From: an uncultured Candidatus Melainabacteria bacterium
GTDB lineage: Bacteria > Cyanobacteriota > Vampirovibrionia > Gastranaerophilales > Gastranaerophilaceae
NCBI GenBank assembly: GCA_934757275.1
Contig: CAKVLN010000008.1
Coordinates: 33,781-97,780, forward strand
Direction of reading: 5' to 3'
Length of the DNA: 64,000 bases
Of the stretch, positions 44,234 through 51,695 are shown piece by piece (positions within the stretch are counted from its first letter, which is position 1; each line of letters starts with the position of its first letter). Both the position numbers and the translations under genes were made by a program. Under the pieces are notes generated by a model, which was given only the letters and a program-made list of their open reading frames with translations, had not been told where the DNA came from and made no database searches.

Positions 44234-44639
44234 CTTATATCTCCTCTTGCTATTCTAATTTCTAAGACGATATAGATAAAAAAAAGTTCCATTAAATTTA
44301 TTAGTTTGTAAATAATTGTAACGAAACTTGGCATGGGTGATTGTTTTTATTCAAGAAGTGTTTGATTAACAATTAATGTGATGTGTGGAAGTTGTCAAGT
44401 TTTTTACTACATCTCATGCGAAAAACGTAACAAAGTTTTACAATGTTTAGAAATGTTAAAATGCCGTTATTAGTGAGTTTTAGCCAATGTGTTGTTTTGT
44501 AAATTTCTTGATTAGAATTAATGTTTGAATTATCATATAAACATAGGATTAGATTTTGGGAAGAGAATGTTATTCTCATATTATAAGGAAGCTGAACAAA
44601 AATAGCTCACCTTACTTAGATTAGGAGGTTTTTAAGGCA
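44234..44639. other. Divergent intergenic region upstream of nrdD
   Basis: About 400 AT-rich bases between the divergent sigma-factor and nrdD genes. It must hold both promoters. No repeat module, RNA gene or clear NrdR-box pair was recognised; a short frame on the minus strand looks like chance. Close to nrdD there is AGAGAATGTTATTCTC, a perfect 16-bp palindrome (44561-44576), which is a candidate operator. Confidence 0.5.
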
Positions 44640-46910
44640 ATGCAAAATAGTTTGAATAAGGAAAGAAATATCGTAGAATTTACCTCACCAACAAAAGTTG
44701 CAACCGACGTAATTAAAGGCTCTACAATATCACCAATGTCAAAAATCATTGAGCCAAAAACAGCGCAGATTAAACCTTTGAAACTAAATTGTATTTATGT
44801 TGTTAAAAAAGATGGTACAAAAGAAGAATTTGACAACAACAAAATTATTAATGCAGTAAAAAAATCTGCTACAAGAATGTTAGTAGAGTTTACTGATGTG
44901 GAATTAAAAGAAATATGCGATTTTGTAGATGAAAACATCGTTAAAATGAACAGAACAGAAGTTACAATCGCTGATATGCACAACCTTGTTGAAGGTGCTT
45001 TAGAACACATTAGCCCAAAGGTTGCGCAAAGCTATCGTAATTATAGAAACTACAAGCAGGATTTCGTACACATGCTAGACAAAGTTTACCAAGAATCTCA
45101 AAGAATTATGTACATTGGGGATAAAGAAAATGCTAATGCCGATTCAACATTAGTTTCCACAAAACGTTCTTTGATTTTCAACGAATTAAATAAAGAATTA
45201 TACAAAAAATTCTTCTTAACAGTAGATGAATTGCAAGCAATCAGAGATGGTTACATTTATATTCACGATATGTCTGCAAGACGTGACACAATGAACTGTT
45301 GTTTATTTGATGTTGCCTCAGTTCTAAAAGATGGTTTTGAAATGGGCAACTTGTGGTATAACGAACCAAAATCATTAGATGTAGCATTTGATGTTATTGG
45401 TGATATTGTTATGGCTGCTGCAAGCCAACAATACGGTGGTTTTACTGTACCAGAAGTTGATAAAATTTTAGCTCCTTATGCTGAAAAAACATATCAAAGA
45501 CAATACGACAAGTATTTGTGCTTAGGCTTGTCGTTTGAAAAAGCAAGAGAAGCAGCTTTAGCAGATTTGGAAAAAGATTTTGAACAAGGTTTCCAAGGCT
45601 GGGAATACAAGTTCAATACAGTAGCATCTTCAAGAGGTGATTATCCGTTCATCACTGTTTCAACAGGTTTGGGAACTAGTGAATACGAAAAAATGGCAAC
45701 TCTTGCAATGCTTAAAATCAGAATGGGCGGACAAGGTAAAAAAGGTAACAAAAAACCTGTATTGTTCCCTAAAATTGTTTTCTTGTATGACAAAAACCTT
45801 CATGGAGAAGGCAAAGAAAATTATGATTTGTTTAAAGCTGGTGTTGAGTGTTCTAAAAAGACTATGTATCCAGACTGGTTATCTTTGTCAGGCGAAGGTT
45901 ATGTAGCTTCTATGTACAAAAAATACGGAAAAGTTGTTTCACCAATGGGTTGCAGAGCTTTCTTATCACCTTGGTTTGAAAGAGGCGGTATGCACGCAGC
46001 TGATGAAAACGATACACCTGTTTTTGTTGGTAGATTTAATATTGGCGCAATCAGCTTGCACTTACCAATGATTTACGCAAAAGCTAAAAAGGAAAGCAAA
46101 GATTTCTACGAAGTTCTAGATTATTATATGGAATTGATTAGACAACTTCATATCAGAACTTATAACTATCTAGGCGAAATGAAAGCTTCTGTAAACCCAC
46201 TTGCTTTCTGCGAAGGTGGTTTCTTAGGCGGTCATTTAGGTATCCACGATAAGATTAGACCTGTTCTAAAATCTTCAACTGCTTCATTTGGTATCACTGC
46301 GTTGAACGAATTGCAAGAAATTCACAATGGCAAATCTCTTGTTGAAGATGGCGAATTTGCTCTTGAAGTTATGAAGTATATCAATAATAAAATCAATGAG
46401 TACAAAGAAAAAGATGGTATCTTGTATGCTATTTATGGTACTCCTGCAGAAAACTTATGCGGACTTCAAATTAAACAATTCAGAAAAAAATATGGCATTG
46501 TAGAACACGTTTCAGATAAACCATATATTTCAAACTCTTTCCACTGCCACGTTTCGGAACAAATCAGCCCAATCGAAAAACAAGATTTGGAAGGCAGATT
46601 TTGGGACTTGTTCAACGGTGGTAAAATTCAGTATGTAAAATATCCTATTGATTACAATACTGGCGCAGTTGAAACTCTTATCAACAGAGCAATGGATAAA
46701 GGTTTCTACGAAGGCGTTAATTTGTCACTTTCATACTGTGATGATTGCGGTCATCAAGAATTAAATATGGACGTTTGTCCAAAATGTGGTTCTAAGAACT
46801 TAACTAAGATTGAAAGAATGAACGGCTATTTGGCTTATTCAAGAGTTAAGGGTGATTCAAGACTTGCAGATCACAAGATGGAAGAAATCAAAGACAGAAT
46901 TAGCATGTAA
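44640..46910 (+). CDS. nrdD: Anaerobic (class III) ribonucleoside-triphosphate reductase
   Basis: 756 residues. An ATP-cone at about 48-142 (VVKKDGTKEEFDNNKIINAV) regulates activity. The catalytic barrel includes HDMSARRDTMNCC and INNKINEYKEKDG. The C-terminal zinc site has Cys 700/703 and 713/716, and the glycyl-radical Gly is 729 in RMNGYL, followed by the usual ADHKMEEIKDRI tail. It makes deoxynucleotides in the absence of oxygen. The activase gene nrdG is not adjacent. AGGAGG precedes the ATG. Confidence 0.95.
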   Translation: MQNSLNKERNIVEFTSPTKVATDVIKGSTISPMSKIIEPKTAQIKPLKLNCIYVVKKDGTKEEFDNNKIINAVKKSATRMLVEFTDVELKEICDFVDENIVKMNRTEVTIADMHNLVEGALEHISPKVAQSYRNYRNYKQDFVHMLDKVYQESQRIMYIGDKENANADSTLVSTKRSLIFNELNKELYKKFFLTVDELQAIRDGYIYIHDMSARRDTMNCCLFDVASVLKDGFEMGNLWYNEPKSLDVAFDVIGDIVMAAASQQYGGFTVPEVDKILAPYAEKTYQRQYDKYLCLGLSFEKAREAALADLEKDFEQGFQGWEYKFNTVASSRGDYPFITVSTGLGTSEYEKMATLAMLKIRMGGQGKKGNKKPVLFPKIVFLYDKNLHGEGKENYDLFKAGVECSKKTMYPDWLSLSGEGYVASMYKKYGKVVSPMGCRAFLSPWFERGGMHAADENDTPVFVGRFNIGAISLHLPMIYAKAKKESKDFYEVLDYYMELIRQLHIRTYNYLGEMKASVNPLAFCEGGFLGGHLGIHDKIRPVLKSSTASFGITALNELQEIHNGKSLVEDGEFALEVMKYINNKINEYKEKDGILYAIYGTPAENLCGLQIKQFRKKYGIVEHVSDKPYISNSFHCHVSEQISPIEKQDLEGRFWDLFNGGKIQYVKYPIDYNTGAVETLINRAMDKGFYEGVNLSLSYCDDCGHQELNMDVCPKCGSKNLTKIERMNGYLAYSRVKGDSRLADHKMEEIKDRISM

Positions 46911-46931
46911 TTGAATTAAAGAGAATATGAG

Positions 46932-46963
46932 GAAAAAAGGAGGTTTTAAGACCTCCTTTTTTC
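46932..46963. terminator. Bidirectional terminator after nrdD
   Basis: AAAAAAGGAGGT/ACCTCCTTTTTT with TTTAAG loop, serving nrdD and the convergent GH77-like gene (whose last codons it overlaps). Confidence 0.9.
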
Positions 46964-48652
46964 TGTTTTATCACTTTTACTTATAATCGCAAGTCCTGCA
47001 CCTATTGCGATACCTACACCAATTGCAAGTAATGCAATCTTACTATGCGAACCTTGTTTGCTTTCGAGAATTTTTCTATATTTAACGATTTTTCTGAATA
47101 ATTCTGGCTCTTTTTCGTTCAAACCTTTTGCTCTAAACGCTTTTTCTAATGCGTCCATTGGGTTAAACCCTTTGCCGTTCTCCAAATCTTTAAAGTATTT
47201 GTCCTCAAAATTTGCTGGAATTTTGTCCGTCTTATTATTTAAGGCATCTCTAAAATAAATCATATTATTATATGCCATCATTGGTTCTGCAAATTTAGCT
47301 CTTATAAATTCTTTTTCGTCCGTTAATTTTGCATACGGTATGTTTAAAATTTTACTCAAAATTTTTGCTTGATTTTTGTCAAACTTCATCGGCTTAGAGT
47401 CATGATTTGTTGCACCAATTATGAAGTTTTCTTTGCTCCAACCACGTTCTAAAAAACTTTTATTTGTACCCCAATCATTAGAGAGCCAATCTGAAGTATA
47501 GATTTTGACACGGCTATCTATGTATGGCTTTATTTTATTTTCTTCAAAAAGATTAAAGTCTTCTGCTGAGGCTACAAATTCGTGCATAACGTTATGTAAA
47601 TCAAAATCTTTTCCCTTAACCTTTTTGACCTCATCATCAATTATGTTTAAGATTTTATCGCCGTAATCCTTGCTTAAAGGTTGGACGTATATCCAAGAGG
47701 CGTCAATTCTTAGCCCATCAAAACGTTTGGCGTAGATGTTGACTTTTTCTCTGATTAATTTTTCTGCTTCTTTCGAGTCTAAATCGAGTGCTGGCAAGTC
47801 CCATTTGATTGTTTTGCCTTCTAAAAATGCTTTTGGGTGTGACCAAATTTCATCAAAAGAAAGTCCACAAATCAAATCGCCATCAAGTTTTAAGCCTTTT
47901 TTATTAAGTTCTTGTTTTGCTTTTTGTAAATCGTTTTCTGCCAAAAACTGCTTGAATTTGTAAAAATCAATTTCTTTGCCTTTGAGTTCGTAAATTTCTT
48001 TTATTCTTTTTTCACGCTCGATTTTAGAAAGTGTGTACAGATTTTTGTCGGTATTATTCCATTGCTTGTAGTCGTGTGTGCGGTTGATTTCTCTAAGTGC
48101 TCTATATAAAGCTTTAGGCTCAAGTCTTTGGGAGTTTTCAGCTTTAAATTTCGTAAATTCTACATTGTTCTTCTCTCGTTCATAAACTTTTTGCAAGATT
48201 TTTTCTTGTTTTGAAAATTGTTCAACAACGTTAGAATAGTTAATTTTCTCTTTTTGATTATTCGCATTCACAAGTTCTCTAAACTCTTTTTCTGTGCAAT
48301 GCGATTTAATATCAATCATGTGGTTGCCCAAATCCATAGAAGTTCCAGAATAAATTGGATATTGACCTTCATAGCTATGATATTGACCGCTCGGCTGAAT
48401 TTGAATTTCGTTTATTCCCCAGTATTTTTGTGCAAAGTCGAAAAACCTTGCACTTTCTTGTGTGTTAAGCGTGCCAACTCCCGTGTTGTTGCTGGTTTCC
48501 TGCGGAAGTGATGAGGTGGGAACAATAAGAATTGATTTTCCTGTGTTTCCTATTTTTTCTTTTGCTTGTTTAAGTACGGCAGAATAATCGTCCTCTTCTT
48601 TAGGTTTCAGACGTCGTTGAAAATTAATTGCGCTATTAATTTTAATGTCCAT
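46946..48652 (-). CDS. GH77-like (4-alpha-glucanotransferase-related) protein with tail anchor
   Basis: 568 residues from the ATG at 48652 (a GTG two codons up is less likely). The N-terminus MDIKINSAINFQRR carries the shared Asn-rich motif instead of a signal peptide. The body reads as a divergent amylomaltase: ILIVPTSSLP and ESARFFDFAQKYWG at the start; the three catalytic acids appear as Asp317 (GLRIDASW), Glu364 (SAEDF) and Asp418 (NHDSKP). A charged helical insert (about 115-240) separates the halves. A hydrophobic helix at about 536-558 followed by KSDKTEKRR forms a tail anchor. It is predicted to act on alpha-glucan; location unknown. Confidence 0.72.
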   Translation of the reverse strand: MDIKINSAINFQRRLKPKEEDDYSAVLKQAKEKIGNTGKSILIVPTSSLPQETSNNTGVGTLNTQESARFFDFAQKYWGINEIQIQPSGQYHSYEGQYPIYSGTSMDLGNHMIDIKSHCTEKEFRELVNANNQKEKINYSNVVEQFSKQEKILQKVYEREKNNVEFTKFKAENSQRLEPKALYRALREINRTHDYKQWNNTDKNLYTLSKIEREKRIKEIYELKGKEIDFYKFKQFLAENDLQKAKQELNKKGLKLDGDLICGLSFDEIWSHPKAFLEGKTIKWDLPALDLDSKEAEKLIREKVNIYAKRFDGLRIDASWIYVQPLSKDYGDKILNIIDDEVKKVKGKDFDLHNVMHEFVASAEDFNLFEENKIKPYIDSRVKIYTSDWLSNDWGTNKSFLERGWSKENFIIGATNHDSKPMKFDKNQAKILSKILNIPYAKLTDEKEFIRAKFAEPMMAYNNMIYFRDALNNKTDKIPANFEDKYFKDLENGKGFNPMDALEKAFRAKGLNEKEPELFRKIVKYRKILESKQGSHSKIALLAIGVGIAIGAGLAIISKSDKTEKRRS

Positions 48653-48737
48653 AATCACACACTTCTATTTATATTAAACCAGAAGAGAAAAAAAATTGCC
48701 TGTTTGTTGAGAATTGTGAAGGGAAATGGATTGGAGG

Positions 48738-48886
48738 GAATAGGTGAATGAGTGAATGAGTGAATGAGTGAATGAGTGAATAAGTTCGTATTAAATTTTG
48801 TTTTTTTATGCGTTCATTAAACGTATTAAATATAAAAAATTACTAAAATGAACTTATTGACTTATTCACCTATTTACTCTCTATTA
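48738..48886. repeat. Octamer foldback repeat, complete copy with perfect units
   Basis: The left arm has four identical GTGAATGA units and one GTGAATAA (48743-48782), then GTTCGTATTAAAT; the right arm starts GAACTTATTGAC (48850-48880). The identical units suggest recent slippage or expansion. Confidence 0.85.
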
Positions 48887-48991
48887 TTTTGTTGTCTGAC
48901 GCACCAATAACTTTTTACCCCACCATATATAGGAAATTTTGTGGGTAAGTCCAATACGTCTATCAAACGTATTAAACATAAAAAATTACTA

Positions 48992-49036
48992 ATACGAACT
49001 TATTCACTCATTCACCTATTCACTCATTCACTTATG
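48992..49036 (+). repeat. Octamer array, additional right arm
   Basis: TACGAACTTATTCAC followed by TCATTCAC, CTATTCAC and TCATTCAC units. It is preceded by a second AAACGTATTAAACATAAAAA-like centre sequence, so this is a tandem half copy. With the previous entry it fills the gap 48653-49133. Confidence 0.75.
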
Positions 49037-49133
49037 ATTATGTAGATTTGTTAAAATAAATTGCATTACTTATTTATTTAATATACGATAGGTTTAAAAA
49101 TAGTCAGAATAGGACAAAAAAGGAGGACACTTA

Positions 49134-50270
49134 ATGTTCAAAAAACTAGTAAAAGGGTTATTTGTTTTAAGTATATTTTTCATGCTTAACTCCCCTGCAC
49201 AAGCATTCTATACCGATATGGACCAAAATCACTGGGCGTATCAGTCTATCAAGTTTTTGACAGAAGTTGGCGTTGTTGTTGGTTATCCTGACGGAACTTA
49301 TAAACCAGATATTCCTGTAACAAGAGCTGAATTTGCATCTATGGCAATTAAGGCTTTGGGGCAAGAAGATGCTAATGTTACTCAAGATATACATTTCTCT
49401 GATGTTTCACCGGATTTCTGGGCGTATAATATTATTAAAAAAGCAGTATATTTTGATTTAATTCCAGATTCAAAGGAAACTGAATTTAGACCTTATGACT
49501 CAGTTACAAGAGCAGAGGCTATTACAATTGCAGTAAATGCTTTAACTACTTCTCAAATAAGTGAACAAAGAGCTCAAGATATTGTTGCAAAGAGCTATGA
49601 AGATTATACTCAAATGCCTGCGTGGTTTTTGATTTCTGCAGCAAAAGCTCAATTGCTTGATTTGGTTGTCGTAATGCCAGGCAACGAAGGTAAGTTGGAA
49701 GCCGATAGACCTGCAAACAGAGCAGAAATCGCAGCTTTGTTATACAAGATGATGCAGGAAGCAAAGCTTAATCCAAACGCAAAACTAGCTGAATCTATGC
49801 AAAAAAGAACTGCAGATGGCTATATTGTTGACAACGTAAGAGTTCAAGGTTCAATTGGTATTATTCCTGCTGGTGCTATTTTCCCTATCCAAATGGAAAC
49901 AGTAGTTGGTTCGCAAATTTCTAACGTAACTGATATTTATACTGCAAAAGTTCCTAAAAATATTGTTACTAAAGATAAATATTTGTTGATTCAACAAGGC
50001 AGCGATTTGAAAGGTCAAGTAAAACACATTCAAAGAGCAAAACTATTTAAACAAAACGGCGAAGTTATCGTTAAAAACGAACTTCTAGTAACACCTAATG
50101 ATCAAGCAGTTATGCTTTATGGTGTAGCAACTCTAGACCCAACAAAAATCGGTTTCTGGAGAAGATTATTCAAGGGCGCAAAAGTGTTAACAATGCCTAA
50201 CCAAATTGTTAATATCAGACTTCTTGGACCATTGAAGATTGACTTAACTAACGGTTATATCTACGAATAG
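49134..50270 (+). CDS. Exported SLH-domain protein
   Basis: 378 residues. Signal peptide of about 25 residues (LVKGLFVLSIFFMLNSPAQA). Three SLH repeats lie at about 27-215: MDQNHWAYQSIKFLTEVGVV with GYPDGTYKPDIPVTRAEFA, FSDVSPDFWAYNIIKKAV with FRPYDSVTRAEA, and a third ending RPANRAEIAALLYKM. The C-terminal about 160 residues form a beta-rich domain (IIPAGAIFPIQMETVV, QGSDLKGQVKHIQRAKLF) akin to that of the larger SLH protein at 22804. It is predicted to sit in the periplasm or on the wall. AAGGAGG precedes the ATG. Confidence 0.92.
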   Translation: MFKKLVKGLFVLSIFFMLNSPAQAFYTDMDQNHWAYQSIKFLTEVGVVVGYPDGTYKPDIPVTRAEFASMAIKALGQEDANVTQDIHFSDVSPDFWAYNIIKKAVYFDLIPDSKETEFRPYDSVTRAEAITIAVNALTTSQISEQRAQDIVAKSYEDYTQMPAWFLISAAKAQLLDLVVVMPGNEGKLEADRPANRAEIAALLYKMMQEAKLNPNAKLAESMQKRTADGYIVDNVRVQGSIGIIPAGAIFPIQMETVVGSQISNVTDIYTAKVPKNIVTKDKYLLIQQGSDLKGQVKHIQRAKLFKQNGEVIVKNELLVTPNDQAVMLYGVATLDPTKIGFWRRLFKGAKVLTMPNQIVNIRLLGPLKIDLTNGYIYE

Positions 50271-50289
50271 TAGAGGTTATAAATTTAAT

Positions 50290-50328
50290 TACAAAGAGGC
50301 GGTTTTCTGAAAGAAAACCGCCTCTTTA
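50290..50328. terminator. Strong bidirectional terminator
   Basis: AAAGAGGCGGTTTTC/GAAAACCGCCTCTTT stem with TGAAA-type loop, between the SLH gene and the convergent small genes. Confidence 0.92.
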
Positions 50329-50340
50329 TACATGCAACAA

Positions 50341-50628
50341 TTAATCTTTTTCTCTTGCCATATTTATCACCCAACCATCTGTGCGAAAATGCGCATAATT
50401 ATTTTTTCCACGGAATTTTTCGCCTTCTGGGCTTTTTGATAACCAGTTTTCTAAAATTTTTAGAGCTTTGTTTAACAATTCGTAGCCGTATTTTTCTATA
50501 AGCGAGTTGTATTGTTTGGGTGTTAGGATAACCAGATTGATGTCAGGAATTTCTATTCTGACTTTTAAGTCGCTTTTTGGTCTGCCACCTTTTCTGCCGT
50601 TTAAAATACTTGTTAAATGTCTATTCAT
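50341..50628 (-). CDS. Small hypothetical protein of a phage-like island
   Basis: 95 residues. It starts MNRHLTSILNGRKGGRPKSD, a basic GRKGGRPK stretch seen in small phage or plasmid proteins. LTPKQYNSLIEKYGYELLNKALKILENWL and KNNYAHFRTDGWVI follow, resembling sequences found near phage replication proteins. Function unknown. It is 7 bases downstream of the Cys-rich gene on the same strand. Confidence 0.6.
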   Translation of the reverse strand: MNRHLTSILNGRKGGRPKSDLKVRIEIPDINLVILTPKQYNSLIEKYGYELLNKALKILENWLSKSPEGEKFRGKNNYAHFRTDGWVINMAREKD

Positions 50629-50635
50629 ACCTTTT

Positions 50636-50845
50636 TTACTCCTCTATTAACTCTGGTGTGCCTAATTTCCGCACAAGTTCAATCACTGTTTCTTTCATCT
50701 TGCATTTGAAGATACTGTCTGCAAAATATAACTTGTGCAAATTGCATTGTGAGCAACGGCACCCCAATTTGTAGCAATCTATTGCAGTTGGTGTCCAAAA
50801 TTTTGACGTTGTTTCACAACATGAAACATTGTACCTGTAACTCAT
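50636..50845 (-). CDS. Small Cys-rich protein of a phage-like island
   Basis: 69 residues with seven cysteines (SCCET, DCYKLGCRCSQCNLHK, FKCKMK), likely binding a metal or cluster. The C-terminus has MKETVIELVRKLGTPE. No family is named with confidence. GAGG lies 7 bases before the ATG. It is divergent from the S24 repressor, so probably controlled by it. Confidence 0.6.
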   Translation of the reverse strand: MSYRYNVSCCETTSKFWTPTAIDCYKLGCRCSQCNLHKLYFADSIFKCKMKETVIELVRKLGTPELIEE

Positions 50846-50889
50846 TTAAAACCTCTTCCCAAGCTATTTGACATAATCGAAAATATATG

Positions 50890-50940
50890 CTTAAATATCA
50901 AGTATAAGCTTACATTTGTATTTTATTGTAAGACAATATG
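50890..50940. promoter_or_regulatory. Candidate repressor operators between divergent genes
   Basis: ATTGTAAGACAAT (50925-50937) is a perfect inverted repeat of ATTGT/ACAAT; TAAGCTTACA and TATGCTTAAA lie upstream. The position between the S24 repressor and the small Cys-rich gene fits a CI-type operator. Confidence 0.5.
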
Positions 50941-50976
50941 ATACATCTGTCAAGTGTTAATTTGCAATGGTGAAAC

Positions 50977-51588
50977 ATGAAACTTGATGAATTATTATCA
51001 TTATTATCTAAAAGGCTTAGTACGACTGTAAATCAGTCTATGCTTGCTGATGCATTGGGGATTACTCGCCAAACGATTAGTAATAGGATAAAAAACGAAA
51101 GTGAGGTTACTGTTAGCGAATTGAAAAGGGTGGAAGAGTTTTTTAATGTTAATATGTTTGGTGAAATGCCAGAAGATATTGCATATATAGATTACTATAG
51201 TGATGTTTTTGCAAGTTGTGGTGAAGGTAGTATTGTATTTTCAAGTGAAAAGACAAAATTGCCGATTTCGATTTCTATGATTAGCGGATATTCTAAAAAC
51301 AAATTGTATTCTATGATTAATGCAACTGGAAATAGTATGGCACCAACTATTGACAATGGTGATAAACTTATTGTTGAGCATTGGTCTGGCAATCAAATTC
51401 AAGATAATAAAATTTATGTTTTTTGCTATAATAACGAATTTTTTGTAAAAAGATTATCCAAAAACCTTGATGAAATAATTATTAAATCTGACAATCCAGA
51501 GTACAGAGTGCGTACGATTAGTGGTCAAGCCGTTTCAGATTTAATTTTGATAGGCAAAATTGTGGCTACCATCAAACAAGTTGGCTGA
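50977..51588 (+). CDS. CI/LexA-type repressor with S24 peptidase domain
   Basis: 203 residues. The N-terminal HTH is MLADALGITRQTISNRI; the C-terminal S24 domain has Ser120 (GNSMAPTI) and Lys158 (FFVKRL), the self-cleavage dyad. The cleavage site is probably Cys81-Gly82 (ASCGEG), replacing the usual Ala-Gly. It is likely inactivated by RecA after DNA damage. The divergent two-gene cassette suggests a phage remnant or a small damage-controlled unit; no SD is evident. Confidence 0.88.
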   Translation: MKLDELLSLLSKRLSTTVNQSMLADALGITRQTISNRIKNESEVTVSELKRVEEFFNVNMFGEMPEDIAYIDYYSDVFASCGEGSIVFSSEKTKLPISISMISGYSKNKLYSMINATGNSMAPTIDNGDKLIVEHWSGNQIQDNKIYVFCYNNEFFVKRLSKNLDEIIIKSDNPEYRVRTISGQAVSDLILIGKIVATIKQVG

Positions 51589-51695
51589 TATTATTCGCTA
51601 AAATTTCTTAAAATCAGTTTAAACTCGTTTGTCTATTAACTTATAATAGTTTCTTGTGTTATAATAAAACCAAAGAATTAATTGGAGAAAAGTAA

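Noticed and set aside
44373..44579. 68-residue minus-strand frame upstream of nrdD
   Set aside because: No SD, no family, and it occupies the region that must hold promoters.
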